From Incurvaria masculella (Eukaryota; Arthropoda; Insecta; Lepidoptera; Incurvariidae): DNA of 64,000 nucleotides. Below, one piece after another: positions 1 to 12,030 of the stretch. The notes under the pieces are model-generated. The model did no database searches. It saw nothing but the letters and a program-made list of their open reading frames with translations, and was not told the origin of the DNA. Position numbers and translations under genes: made by a program. The DNA lies in assembly GCA_946894095.1 (NCBI GenBank), contig OX335641.1, positions 17,750,501-17,814,500 of the forward strand. The letters are read 5' to 3'. Within the stretch, counting starts at the first letter, position 1, and each line of letters starts with the position of its first letter.

Positions 1-900
1 GCATATTTTGAGTTTTAACGGAGACATTGTTTGGCTTAAATAAGAAATAGTGGTCCGGAAAGGTGTATTTGCCTCTCCACACAATGTGACGATCACCCAA
101 TAGAAATCCAGTAGCATAAGATTAGTATTATCAGTCATTATTTAATAACTTCTTTTGGTCAGCAGCTAATCGAGTCAGTGCTTCACCCTACAGTCTTTTT
201 TGTGTACACAAATGTCTGTCAAGTTTGGTGCTTAGACAAGTCAGTGATTAGACGACTACTTGATTACTTTCTATGTATTGAAAAATAGCCCCCATCAAAA
301 GTTGAAGATTTATTGGTTTGTGCTACATTCTGTTATTGTTATTTTATATGTACGTTAGGTAATGGTTTTCTTCGGAAAAAATAACATAAAAGTAATAAAC
401 AAAAAACTTAATAAAGTAAACAATATTTATTTAGATTGAATAACTGAGTGTTGATATCAACTTGCTTTCTTTGATCTACAATTCAAATAAAAACCTCGAC
501 ACACAATTCAAAACATAAATCATTCCAAACTAATAGTGCTTGCAGACCGCTCTACCGAATTTAATATAGGAGAGGAGCACTTCATTAATATTTCGAACCC
601 ACGTCCCACCAGCTCACCAGTACTTATTCCTTTCCCGCAGGCCCAAGCTGCGAACATGCCCCGTAATTCCGCAGATAAATCTGTGTTATCAGGCCTCACA
701 CATTACCAACGCTGGCGACGTATTACACGGGCTAAGGGTTGTGCATCGCGTGAAAACCGAATTTATAGACAAGGCCATTTTCCACAAACTCAAATTTGTC
801 ATGAAGTCTAAATGTAATGGTACCTTCAACCATCGCGTTAAGTTATCTCTTCATCTACCTTGTTATGTTAATTTCTCTTTCAACGCAGGTAAATAAACTA
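1..900. other. AT-rich sequence, nothing recognised
   Basis: No recognisable gene or repeat. A 91-codon open frame at 536-811 (+) lacks a convincing start and resembles no family I know, so it is treated as chance. Confidence 0.5.
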
Positions 901-920
901 TTTCTTTCTTTCTTTCTTTC
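901..920. repeat. (TTTC)n microsatellite
   Basis: Five perfect TTTC units. Simple sequence repeat. Confidence 0.9.
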
Positions 921-1384
921 AGTTTTTTAAGGTTTCGGTTATGCGTGCGTTAAATTAAAAATTTGGTGCAAATTGACTTTTTTATGTTTTATTGGTCACA
1001 TCATTGCCTTTTACACCGTTAGTTTTAAGTTAAAAAGCGATGAAAATTTTCTGATTATTATTATTAATCAGCAGAATATTTTTGCGGTAGATACTTATTT
1101 AAGGCGCGCTATGAAATCTGTGTTAACAAATAAGCTATTCGGGTGATCATATCAGCTAACAAATGTATTCCTTATTTTCTATGATGAGACACTTGTAATA
1201 GCCCCATACTTTTTCTGTCTGCTTCGTGACATTGACTTTAGTATTTATCTCAGGATCCATATTTACTACGAAACACATCACTGCATCAGATTTAATCAGC
1301 AAAATTTTTTTATCCAAAACATTTTACAATCTAAGGATTGCCTGTTAGTCAATTGAGATAACTTATCATAAAAACTTCAACAGA

Positions 1385-1705
1385 GAAGACTCGTTCGGGC
1401 TTTCGAAATGGAATTCCGTGCTCGCGCCTTTACGACAAAGCAAGTTCAAACCGCGGGAGGACATAGTGAGCGCTTGCTGCTTGTCAACAGAAGTGCAGAA
1501 CGCAGCTGAAACAAGTTTGCAGACTACGCATAGCCATCGATATTAACTTCGTATCCACTTGCGGTCTGCAGATAGTGTTCTGCCGGCCGCGGGCCTCGCC
1601 GCACGCAGCCACTCGCCCTGATGATGGACCGCACGCGGCGGTCTGTATGGTCGGCCAATATGAACGCGAAATACCACTGTGGTCAGCCAAGCTGAGATAA
1701 AATGT
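1385..1705. other. CpG-rich island
   Basis: A GC- and CpG-rich patch with sharp contrast to both AT-rich flanks, including a GGCCGCGGGCC core near 1585. No long open frame and no clear splice sites. It could be a conserved regulatory element; that is inference only. Confidence 0.35.
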
Positions 1706-2270
1706 CTAGCTCGGGTACTGCTTAACTTTCACCTTACTTATTACATATTTAATTCATTTGGCATTTAAATCCGTAAAATAACAGTCGGTAGTTATCAAAG
1801 TTGATTTTTGTATTTGAATCAACATATCATGGAGTCAAATCTCATCTTTATTAAAATATTCAATTTCTTACATCGGCTCTACCGAAGTTATGCCTGTAAA
1901 GAGCCGCAAAAAAGCCTCCCAGGTACTTCAGAACTTTCAGATTAATCTATATCCCACTACATAATTTATTCTTAAATAAGTATCTAATGCTAGGAACGAG
2001 ATATGGAATGTGTGAGGTACACAAGTACTGCTAAATAGGCACAACCATATTATGTATATGTTAAGTTACATTTTAATCTTTACTATATATTAACCAGTAT
2101 GGCGTAGCAAGCAACGAACCTCAATTGATTATTTACAAAATTAAGTATAAAAGTATTTTTTAATTTTGTGTAATGTGTTTTATTTACTTTTAAATCATAC
2201 CATCTTAAAATTACAGGATTAAAATTGTGTGCACCATTTGGAGGTAAATAAACAACGATTATTGTACTTG
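1706..2270. other. AT-rich sequence, nothing recognised
   Basis: No gene, RNA or repeat recognised. Confidence 0.5.
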
Positions 2271-2271
2271 A

Positions 2272-2322
2272 AATGGATGACTACCATACCTACTGTCATA
2301 ATATTAGCCCAACACACTGCAA
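2272..2322 (-). repeat. SINE body fragment (family A)
   Basis: Matches the 3' end of the family-A SINE in reverse orientation (ATGGATGACTACC, then ATATTAGCCCAACACACTGC), directly abutting the LINE fragment that starts near 2315. See the full copy at 48848-49241 for structure. Confidence 0.6.
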
Positions 2323-2614
2323 CACGCTGAGGAAACATATACATGACTCCACCCTTAATAGTGATGTTCATAACCATAACACAAGACACAAGAACAATGT
2401 TAAAGTGATTAGTCATAAATTAGCTAAAACATCTAAGAGTTTTATATGTAACAGTGTTAGATTTTATAACAAATTACCCGAAGAGGTCAGGGAGTTAAGT
2501 GTAAAAATGTTTAAGGCTAAGATTAAGAAATTCTTAACACAAAAGGCTTATTATAGTGTTAAAGAGGCCCTAGTTGATAAATTAGATTTTCCTGAGATTT
2601 TGACCACATGCTGA
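2315..2614 (+). pseudogene. Non-LTR retrotransposon, C-terminal end of ORF2 (5'-truncated)
   Basis: The frame reads through HNTRHKNN at about residues 42-49 of the open frame that begins at 2273, then KLAKTSKSF, FYNKLPEEVREL and a K-rich end with KAYYSV. This is the conserved region after the reverse transcriptase domain in jockey/CR1/RTE-like LINEs. The endonuclease and RT domains are missing, so this is a 5'-truncated dead copy. The upstream codons (2273-2314) come from SINE sequence in the same frame by chance. The stop is at 2612-2614. The clade is not certain from so short a piece. Confidence 0.75.
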
Positions 2615-3000
2615 CTGGGCACCAAACGTATCCTACTATAACATTGACTTTCTTTTATTTTGTTTAGTAATTTTGACACTCGATACATTATGTATCCATA
2701 TTATTTTTATGATAAATACTACGTGTAGTATGAAATTACTAACAAAATAATATTGATTTGATACAATTTCCTATCAATAATGACGAGGGCTCTGTACACC
2801 CGAACTGTATTAAAACATTATTTAACTGTAGGTGTTGGTCAGAATCTCTTTCAGGAATCTTATTCGTATATGGTTGCTCTCAAACCATTGTACTCTTAAT
2901 TTTCTGTAGGTGGTAGCATTTAAAGTGTAATATTATATAGTTTTATTTTTTTTTAGCTGTAAGAATAATAATGTATTTTGTATTTTGACTCTTTGTTTAC
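2615..3000 (+). repeat. Probable LINE 3' UTR
   Basis: AT-rich sequence directly downstream of the LINE stop, ending in a T/A-rich stretch near 2940-3000. Assigned by position only; the 3' boundary is not visible. Confidence 0.3.
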
Positions 3001-3509
3001 AGGTCACTGTAGTAGTTCATGACAGAAATAATCGTATTTAAACTAAATCGTACAGAGCTTTCACAACTTTTTCATGTTGCCACTGGAGTAGTGCATCGCT
3101 TTAAGGTCCCTACTTGCGGCGACGCTGGGTTCGGGTCTCCTCTTTCCCTAAAATATGGTCGATAGAGGCGATGGCTGTGCCTGGCGTGGTGCTCGTGAAC
3201 GGGTGCTGTTTGTGGGGACTGGCTTGCTCCAATTGGCAACATTCTAAATGGCGGGCATGGTCTTTACTAATAAACTGATATTTGTCATGAACTGTTGCAT
3301 ATGACATGAATTGCTGATTCTCTTCAATTCATATTAATTTAGCGTGTTTATCTGTGAGTCTAAATACTTTTGTAAATTTAGACTAAGTGGACGTTGAAAA
3401 AAAAAACCAGCGGAGTTTCTTTTCAGTTCTTCTTCGCTGGGATTTTCCCGAACTGGCTAATGATAAAATATTGACAAATCCGAGTGCAGTGTACTGTCTA
3501 TGGATGATG
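3001..3509. other. Non-coding, nothing recognised
   Basis: A moderately GC-rich part (3100-3260) has an open frame on the minus strand but no family resemblance. Confidence 0.4.
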
Positions 3510-3536
3510 AATAAACAATAAACAATAAACAATAAA
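3510..3536. repeat. (AATAAAC)n short tandem repeat
   Basis: Nearly four perfect 7-bp units. It abuts the tail end of the reverse-oriented SINE that follows, but it is A-rich on the plus strand, so it is not that SINE's own A-tail. Confidence 0.85.
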
Positions 3537-3690
3537 GGAAATAGGTACCATACCGGGACCTTCCTTATCTTGCACGACTACATTGAAATGGACTGGAAAC
3601 AAAGACAATTTTCATCGCCGCTTCGAAATCGTTCATTCAGAACGATTATACCAACCCAGGTGGCCCTAACTCTATCGCTTAGTAGGCATT
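3537..3690 (-). repeat. SINE body fragment (family A)
   Basis: Carries the family-A body landmarks in reverse order: ATAGGTACCATACC, GGACCTTCC, CATTGAAATGGACTGG, CGCCGCTTCG, ACCAACCCAGG and a degraded CCACCTAGTAGG. No head. Confidence 0.7.
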
Positions 3691-4769
3691 CATTTAATCA
3701 TTAATAACGATTATGACATTATAAGCAACCATTAAAGTAATCATGGAAAATCATCATCTTTAGAGCATTTTTTCTGCCGAGAATTGCAATTATTCATACA
3801 AATTATAAATAATAGCAACATATAAAGCACATGGCAATTTTGATTAAAGATTTTTTGAATTTCTTATTCTCAGTCTTTTAATTTTCAATAAATCAACAGT
3901 GAAGATTGTAAGCTATCAATATTATGTAGAATAAATAATGCTTGGATAACATAGGTGCGAGTAATTCATTATCCCGTATGCTCGAAGTCAACAATTCAGT
4001 AAATCACACACCGTCATACGCTTGTACCGATATGGTGAAGATTGTTACAGGATTATCTCTCTTCTCTTCAAGTGCCACATTTTCTTCAAATAAAAGGACA
4101 CGCGCTATGAATCGGAAGGAGGGGTGAGAATCGATCGCTGAAGGGTGCTAGAAGGCAAAGTCATGCTCTGAGAGCAGAGATACATTATAGTCTATTCAAT
4201 GAACGAAACAAGAGGCCACTAATGGATAAGGCCAAGGTGCCGTGTCGAAAGCGAGACAGGGTAGGGCCTTTATAGTCTTTTTGCTTAGCATTTTTTTCTG
4301 TACGCAGGTTTTTCCGAATCTGTTACTCAACCGAGGATAAACTATAAAAAAATCACTGGTATATGTTTTTAGTGTTGATATTGATATCGAACATCAAATA
4401 AACAGTTTCTTTTATTTTCAATTGTAACACATTTCTGTCTTAAATAATGAATACAGTTTTATATTTGTCTAATTATAATAAATCTCTCAAAACATGGCTT
4501 AATCGGGGAGAGCCTCAATTATATTATTTTGAATGTTCCCCGTCAAGAACAGACTTGACTTTATTTTTAAATTCATTAATTACTCCAGGGAATTTATGTA
4601 CATGACTCATTTTAATGATCTTGGAATAAAGAAAGTATGTTAACAAAAAAAAGTATGCTTCTGTTAACTACTCAATCTAAGAAATTCACTAGATTTTTTT
4701 TTAAAGCTTATTAAATAAATTAAATTTTACTAGGCGGTTAAAATAGGTGGTTACACATTTTGTATGGTA
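3691..4769. other. AT-rich sequence, nothing recognised
   Basis: No gene or repeat recognised. A 61-codon frame at 3942-4127 is not convincing. Confidence 0.5.
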
Positions 4770-4900
4770 ACCGCTCGGCACCACGGCGCGGCGCGCGGGT
4801 TGCTGCTCACACGTCGTGGTTGATCCGAGGCAGTTCAGACGCGTCGAAAAATCAAGCAGGATAGCGCGTACATCGGGATCGCTCGCGATGAATAACGATT
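4770..4900. other. CpG-rich island
   Basis: Abrupt GC-rich patch with GGCGCGGCGCGCGGG near 4783 inside AT-rich DNA. No open frame of note. Possible regulatory element, unproven. Confidence 0.3.
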
Positions 4901-4982
4901 TTTTTGTAGTTACTTTAGAGATGTATTTTAATTACTGAAAAGTAAAACATATAACATTTGATTTCCGATATTCTAGCGAAGG

Positions 4983-5150
4983 ATGAACCTTAGTAAATAT
5001 ACTTTTTCGAACTAAACAGGTACATCGCTTATTTCAAGAAATGTGACATGAAAGTATGTACAATCGAACGTGAAGTAAGGACAACTTAATTAAAGAAAGA
5101 GCCTAGTAAAAAAACTACTTTACAAATACACTGCAAGGCTGGACCAGCAA
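4983..5150 (+). repeat. Interspersed repeat R6
   Basis: Shares about 150 bp with 46190-46330, with common landmarks AGGTACATCGCTTATTTCAAG, AATCGAACGTGAAG and GAAAGAGCC, and the AGTAAAAAAACTACTTTAC segment that appears reversed at 46330-46350. Type unknown; no coding capacity. Confidence 0.6.
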
Positions 5151-5299
5151 ATACCATTCGGGGGTATTGCGTCTACCAATTTCGCCACCGGCTGTATACC
5201 CATAATTTGGGATTCTCCTACAGTCGTTCTTCCCATAAACAATGCCTACTAACACAGTATTTAAAATTATACCTACATACATTTAGTTACGCTTCATCT

Positions 5300-5515
5300 G
5301 TGTTGCGGACATTGACTGCAAATATTCTCGATTCCGTACCGCTGTGGCCGAGACCGATTTCAAGTGTACATCATGGCGAAATAAACTCTCTGTTATTAGG
5401 CGACCTGTCACACGGTTCGGTTGAACCCCGGCGGCAGTTGGCCTGCCTCGATAAACGCTACAACCGCCATGCGCGGCACGCTGCTGATGCCGCTCCGCCT
5501 TTGTTCAACTGAGAG
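5300..5515. other. GC-rich patch with 101-codon open frame
   Basis: Composition differs from the flanks. The plus-strand frame at 5207-5512 starts in AT-rich DNA and matches no family I know. Equally likely a conserved non-coding element. Confidence 0.3.
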
Positions 5516-6411
5516 GCAAATGGACTCTTTAATTATGGGATATAAACTTATTAGCTAGTTCAATTCTCGACGTTCACCAACTTTAAATAATGTTTAGATT
5601 AATATTAATAACAATTTGCCTAATTACACGAAATCAAACTGACGATTAATTCTGTTTTTTACTGTTCTTGAATTAAATTCAATTTAATTGCACTCAGTTA
5701 TCAATAGCATTGTCAATGAGAGATAACGCTATCAGTTAACTACAAATTCGAACGAACTGAACAGTCAAAACAAAAATATCTTACATAAAAAAAACTCATA
5801 CAGACAGTTACACACAATTGAGTGAATAAATTAAAATACAACTGTATGACCTTGAGTATCATTCCACTGTTTATTTGTCCCTAGTTAGAACGATAATTCA
5901 TAAATTATACCTTATTATAGCTTAGTCACCGTATGAAGTATCGCAAAACATTCAATGAATGATTGCGCTTCCATTAAATGCGGTCTCAGATACGAATAGG
6001 CGTGAAATTCTTCAGACGGCATTCAATTACAGAAGATTGATGCTCGCGTTACCGAGACTTGTGCGAAGGTAAGTAAATCTAATGCAATAACGCCGGAGCA
6101 GATTTGTAATTATTCCCTTTGAATCGGAAATTGAATACTTTCTCTTCGGCAATTCTGTATCCGAGGTTAGATTAAACGTAGGTTAAGCCCTTTCAAGACG
6201 ATATAGCGTTCGAATAAAACGATTTTATGTCACCAAAGAAGGCAAGCATAAATCGTTTCTAAGGTGAATAGAATAATTAAGCGGGGTCATATTTTCTTTT
6301 TTTTGTAGTATGTTTTGTGTATCTGAATCTAACATGTAATCTTTTAAAATAATAACGAAAAAATATGCATATAATCATATTTTTATGGATTTTATTTACA
6401 TTGAAGTCATC
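5516..6411. other. Non-coding, nothing recognised
   Basis: No gene or repeat recognised. Confidence 0.5.
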
Positions 6412-6620
6412 ACACCTACTTTAATGATATTAGACCAGCCATATTGCTTATATTGCCCAGCTAAATTCAACTGGATGAAAAACACGGAACATTTTCATTA
6501 GCGCTTTGACCATCGTTTATTCAATGCGATGGTACCAACCCGGGGGGATTAACACGACCACCTAGTAAGTAACGAAGGTGTTTTTTTATGAAATCCGTAC
6601 CATGACCAGCCTCAACGGTT
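6412..6620 (-). repeat. SINE body fragment (family A), decayed
   Basis: TTAATGATATTAGACC, AATTCAACTGGATGAAAAAC, AATGCGATGGTACCAACCCG and CCACCTAGTAAG appear in the order of a minus-strand copy, with internal loss of the GGAATTAGGTGCCATGCC block. Confidence 0.65.
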
Positions 6621-8129
6621 GAATACAGCATCCATCTTAAACCCACCTGGGCTCAGAGTTCCTTCACCAAACGTATCGAAGCGCAAGGCGTCGCACTGAG
6701 GCTGGCGACCTTCCTTTGCCCTATGCCATAAGTTATCTACCAACCTACCTTTTATCTATCTTTGGCGCCAAAAACGTGGTTAATGTAATGATCGATTGGA
6801 AGCAGAAGGATTAATATCAATTTCTGCACACACATAGTCGGGTTTTTGTTACAACTTTTCTCACTTTGTATTAACCAAGCAAGCAAGACTGTAGAAAGAT
6901 AATAACTTATACTAAGATTACTATTGAACACATTCATATTTATCTAAGAATTAATAAAAAAATATCGTCTCTTAAACTATTCAAACCGTCACCTTGAAAT
7001 TTAGCAAAGAAGTTAATTTATTAATACTTATGTTTTTTCAGGGACCCCAAGTTTCAAAAGCACTCCGGGGTGTAATTTTCAGAGAAAATAGAAGGCGATG
7101 AATATGCATAAGTTATAAACTTACATTAACTTATCAAGTTTTCCTTAACTTGCCCAACTTTATGGTTACATTACTACCGCTACACTTTGTAGGTAGTTTT
7201 GGAATATTTTAGAATATATCATTGCATTTTATCGTTAGTAAACCTAGTGTGGGAATATTGTTAGGATTTCTTGGCATCCCTCATCATCACATACTCCTAA
7301 TCATTTATCGTTCTTTTATTAGTGATCATGTTATCTATACGATGCATGGATCAATCTGAATAGATAAAAGCTCAGTCTGATTTAAAATTATTTAAGAGAT
7401 AAAAGCATGATTTAAATAACAAAAACAATTTTTGTTTCTTCTTAGCGTGCACTTTATTTTTTTCTAAACTATATTCTCATTCATTTTTGCTCGTTCAGCA
7501 TTAAAATAAATATTTAGTGGTTTCTTGACCAATTGGTACTTCATACGATGAATAAAATGCTAAAATAGGTAAAATATAAAAAAAATCAAAGATCACGTTA
7601 TGTCGTCAGCGCATTCAATACATTTGTTATTGTTATCAGTATAATTTTTTTGTTATACTTTGATGTATATATAGCTCAACCTGATTTTATTACTAATGAA
7701 ATGATAATTTATGAAATATAAATATATGATTAAATAAAACTGTTAAGTGATACATTCAACAATAAAATATAAAATATACAGAATTAAATTAGGACATGTC
7801 CTCATAAATAGTCGCAATGATGTTATATTCCAAGTTAAAATTAAATATTTATTATTCTTCAACCAGCACCGAAAAAGCTCACCGTGATAAATTGCAGCCA
7901 CCCTACATCGCAGAATATTGAGATGACCAGAATAAATGAAAGGGCGGAACGAGAACACGTGTTCCTGTAAAAGGCAGCTAGCACGCACTTCACGTCTAAC
8001 ATGCATTATTTATCCGGATCGAGTCCGCTGCGTTATGAAGCCCCAACTGAAGCGAAAACAGCCACACATCATCCGGTCGCGGGTGTTGAAGTTGCTGAAA
8101 TGTTGCGCGAGTTATGGACAAAGGTGGAA
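6621..8129. other. AT-rich sequence, nothing recognised
   Basis: No gene recognised. Overlapping open frames on opposite strands near 7740-8136 show no family features. Confidence 0.5.
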
Positions 8130-8360
8130 TACGTAAGATTTGCTGGGCGGCCGTCCGCCCGGCTAGCGGCCCGTAAATAATTTGGGCGGGTCGGATCGAA
8201 CGGCCGTCATTATTATTCGACCGAGCGGAAAAAGCACGGCTACCTCATGATTAAGGCATTGGACAGAAAGTGAAACTGTGTAGAGCTTTGTCCACTCCAA
8301 CGGAAAGGGAGCCTTCTCAATTCTCGCTGAACGTGGTTCCCTTTATTTACGGCCCAGTGT
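8130..8360. other. CpG-rich island
   Basis: GC-rich block containing GGCGGCCGTCCGCCCGGC near 8147 followed by TAAATAATTTGGGCGGG. It mixes GC blocks with AT-rich homeodomain-like cores, as conserved enhancers often do. No ORF. Function unproven. Confidence 0.35.
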
Positions 8361-8611
8361 CGGCGATGCTACTCAACATATTGTGTTCGAAGGGCTTTGA
8401 TAGGTAAAGGAATGTTTTTATGGTGGTCTAATATATTGATGGATTGTTTTTGTTTTGGTTTTATTCTTTTCATGAATGAAAGACTACTTAACATATCGAG
8501 ATGATGTATATGAAGTTGTTGAATAAGTTAAACAAAGACGATTTTAATGAATACATGGACACACAAACATAAATAGTATAATATGTAACTTGACACGGAT
8601 TTCTACTATCA

Positions 8612-8697
8612 CAGCCTCTATAATGATATTAGCCCAACATACCCCCTTCCCATAGGAATAAGGAGGCATGCCAGAACCTTCCCTAACAGCTCGGCTG
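8612..8697 (-). repeat. SINE body fragment (family A)
   Basis: TATAATGATATTAGCCCAAC followed by a degraded GGCATGCCAGAACCTTCCC: the 3' end of a minus-strand copy only. A tiny opposite-strand piece (CATCCAGTTCAATGCAGCCG) lies at about 8990-9010. Confidence 0.6.
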
Positions 8698-9169
8698 TAC
8701 GATATATGTATTTAGGTGTATATAAAATAGAGCGAATTGAATATTACATATCATTATAATGAACGGCTTATGCTTACATTTGAATGGCTTATTTCAAGTA
8801 TGTGAATTTTTAGTCGAAAATGAACTTTTATTGTTATTTGACTTTGGTTTTAAAGATTATAAAATCATCCTTCTACTCTATTTAAGACTAATGTCTTAGA
8901 AAAAAATATGTTTAGCTTAATGTGCAAAACCATCCTGTTAAGGCACTGACTACTCAAGGCGCTGTAAACCGTATACATACCGATGCATGCCATCCAGTTC
9001 AATGCAGCCGTGTACAAAGTAATCAATTGCCGTAATATGTATAAGATTTTTGAGTCAGTAAGAATATGATAGATCAAGGAATACCAAGTACACAACTAGG
9101 TATATTTCCCATAAAACATGTATTACTTCTCAATTATCTTATATGAATAGAGCGAACATCAAGTAGCAT

Positions 9170-9530
9170 GAAAATATAGAAAACTTGGAACCAACGTACC
9201 CTTAAGTGCCTCGCAATCTTCACGTATCGCGTCGTGCGAGTCCTCGTATGTGTGCCGCCGCCCCAAAATGCCTCTCGAACATGATTAATGTGCCGTATCG
9301 GGCCGCTGCATCTAATGCCCCCGTATCGTGCCGCGTACAATATTAAATATCGATTTGTAAACTTGAGAATTCTGAGTAATGGCCTGCTATGCCGGTCGCG
9401 GAGGATATTGGGCCGGCCGCGGCCGCGCAAATGAACCGTGACGCCGAGATTCGCGCATCCAAAAATACATTGTGCTCGCGCTCCGGGAGAGAGAGAAATT
9501 GCGTGGAAGCGCCTTTGGATAGGTGTGTGA
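9170..9530. other. CpG-rich island
   Basis: The longest GC-rich block in the left half, with a NotI/EagI-like GGCCGGCCGCGGCCGCG core near 9411. The minus-strand frame at 9134-9430 is arginine-rich and looks like a by-product of composition. It may be a conserved regulatory element or an unrecognised first exon. Confidence 0.35.
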
Positions 9531-9656
9531 ATAGGCCTTAAATAATAACGGTTGTTCCATTGCTAACTATTATCTTTTTTATTCAAACGTTAGAATACAG
9601 AATATTGGTACACATACACATAGTGTGTATGTATAATAGTGTTTTTGTCTAACTCG

Positions 9657-9990
9657 AAATGGATGGCTAACTCTACACCCACAGTAATGATGCTAGCCCA
9701 ACGAAGGAATTAGGTGCCATGCCAGGGACCTTCCCTTTACGAGCACGGCCACTTTGAACGGGATGAAAAACGCGGGTAATATTTGATGGCCGCTTCGACC
9801 AATTTTCATCCAATGCGATGGTACCAACCCGGGCGGATTTAATGGTAGGGTTATGCCCGGTGTAATGGAATGGAACCTACAGTTTTATATTGATTCCGAA
9901 CCATGGAGCAGCTCGCATTCGTGACGAAACACGCTTATCCAACTCAGAAATAAAAAGAAGTGCATGAACGGGGGGGGGGGGGGGGATTTA
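9657..9990 (-). repeat. SINE (family A), head decayed
   Basis: The minus-strand copy runs from ATGGATGGCTAA through GATGCTAGCCCAAC, GAAGGAATTAGGTGCCATGCC, CGAGCACGGCC, GGCCGCTTCGACC, CCATGGAGCAGCTCGCATTC and GTGCATGAACGG. The head is unrecognisable after a 16-G run at 9970-9985. An internal segment around 9843-9870 is rearranged relative to other copies. Confidence 0.75.
9970..9985. repeat. Poly-G run of 16
   Basis: An uninterrupted run of sixteen G in a SINE position where other copies have four (CATGAACGGGG). Long G runs are also a common sequencing artefact. Confidence 0.8.
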
Positions 9991-10079
9991 ATACTAGACC
10001 GAGACTGACACGAGCTGCTCAGTGATGATGAATTATTTTTCACTTCGAATCTAATGTTATGGAGTTTTTTATTTACAGC

Positions 10080-10400
10080 GTGGGCGCCAGGACCTCTTAA
10101 GGTGGCCGACGACGCCCATCAGCTTTCGACTTTTTAAGAGGGCTGCGAAAACCATGTTGGCCGGCCGGGTGCTTCTTCACACCATGTTTGAAGGACCCCA
10201 GGTTGTACTTTGAGAGAAATACCTCGGCAGGGAGCGCATTTCATTGTTTACTGTTCCTATAGATAAAGGAGCTAGAGGATCGGTTGGTTCTGAGTTTGTT
10301 TATTTCGACAGTGAACGAGTGCATTACCTACTTGTTCCGCGTTGTGTACAGAAGATGGAGAATATTAACATTCATTTGCCAACATGCTAATCTTTGGATA
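10080..10400 (+). repeat. Interspersed repeat R5
   Basis: The first part (CGCCAGGACCTCTTAAGGTG, GACGCCCAT, GGGCTGCGAAAACCATG) recurs at 31228-31310. The later part (AGCTAGAGGATCGGTTGGTTC, then GTTCCGCGTTG) recurs at 62945-63015. A related block with GGGAGAAATATCTCC lies near 43288. It looks like the remnant of one longer, multi-copy element; no intact ORF. Confidence 0.55.
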
Positions 10401-10714
10401 ATAAAGAATATAATTTACGGTTGTTGCAAAATATCACAAACAATCTAACTTCGACATGATAGGCTAAAGGGCATTGTTACTTAACATTAATTAACATTCT
10501 AGGTAGGGTTAGATGGAAATGACAGAGATAAAGGGCCGGGTCTCAGTAATGTATTCTCAATGTTATACTCCAAGTAAACGTTATAACTAGCCATTATTGG
10601 GCGTTCCTTGGAGTAACTCTGAAAGCGCTAAGCCGTAAAGTGACCTATCTATTATTAGGCGATGGAGGCGAAAATGTCTAGAACATTGTCTGTTGGACAG
10701 GTCGTAACTGAACA

Positions 10715-10825
10715 GTGATGGCTAATACCACACCTACTTTCCATTTCCAACCTAATTCCCGAAGGAATTAGAATTCGTAATCAGAACCTTCCCTTTACGC
10801 CCACAGCTATTTTGAATTGTAATAA
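10715..10825 (-). repeat. SINE body fragment (family A)
   Basis: GATGGCTAATACCACACC, CCCGAAGGAATTAG, CAGAACCTTCCCTTTACG. Only the 3' third remains. Confidence 0.65.
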
Positions 10826-11869
10826 TGTTGTGAAGTACGAACAGGGGCACAACATTGAAATCGATTATCGTCAAGTATTTGTTTTAATCTTTGTGCAGAA
10901 ACAACACCTTTCGATTCGTTTTTAATTTCCGAATCGTGAAGTTACTTTAATATATTTTTCTCTTCATGTCTTTGTTGGACCAATTTCATTTTTTTTCACC
11001 AAATAAGATATCTCTGAAAGGGGTTCTTATCCACCCTTAAAATATAATCTTATTGAAACTAGAATTCTGTAATTTGAAGCACTTTAAATTTTACAGGATA
11101 TTTTTCGTTATCTTTTTTCGTTTTCGAGATCAAGATTATATGAAAAAAGTCTTAAAATGAACAGTAAAAAATTGCCTTTTTTTAAATAAAGCCCTTTCAG
11201 TAACAAATATTTTGATACCATTTTCATTTCTCTTTCCTAATGACTGAGGACGCTAGACCCCGATTGCACTTTTCCTGAAAGTGTCCTACGCCCTAAGCGA
11301 TCGAAAAAGTATTTTCAATGCTAAGAACTCTAGAGGTGTTCGCATGTAAACAATAGAAGTAGTCGTTTTTGTGTGCTGACTTCGAGTAACGAGTCTTCGT
11401 TTTCGGCACTGACGGCCTGTCGCCGGGGGAGTAGTAAGAAAAACAAATTCAGCTAACGCATAGGTGTAGGGCTAAAATCAAACACAGACAACTCGAGGGG
11501 ATTGGCGGAGTACTTGTTATTACTACCAAACTGTAATAAAATCTATGAGTAAACACTGGTGACCTAGTTAGTGGTGAGGGTATGCGTCTCCGAAGCTGCT
11601 TTAGTTAAGTTGCTTTAGAGAAATTAATTTTAGTACGCAACTTTTTAAACATGCAGCGAACCTCAAATTAAGTCAAATACAGCGACAGAATGTCAGTGCC
11701 TCTTTTTACCTATGCAATGTTTTTTAGATCATTTCCATAGATAAGAAAACAATTTCTTGCATAATGCTTCACATTAGAAACACTTATTAAGTAATACTGC
11801 GATTATTTTCAGGACCTTGTTTCTGTTTCAAAGGTGTAACAGAAACAAGGTTAGTCCCTGCGCAATAGA
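10826..11869. other. Non-coding, nothing recognised
   Basis: No gene or repeat recognised. Slightly GC-rich near 11370-11470. Confidence 0.45.
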
Positions 11870-12030
11870 ATCGCAAGATGAGTTCGCGGACATAGCTCGT
11901 GCGTGAATGGGGGCGAATTTAGGCGCTCTCGTTGCGCCCGCACGTTTGCTGGAAGCTGACAATCGCGATGATGAGATGCTTTCCCGCCCCCGCCGCGTGT
12001 CAAGACGTCGCCGCCGGGAATACATTGGTG
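11870..12030. other. CpG-rich patch with overlapping short frames
   Basis: Open frames of 71-82 codons exist on both strands, which is expected of GC-rich sequence with few stops. No family is recognised and no strand is favoured. Confidence 0.3.

Noticed and set aside
9134..9430. Arginine-rich 98-codon minus-strand ORF
   Set aside because: Lies in a CpG island where stops are rare on all frames; the composition explains it.
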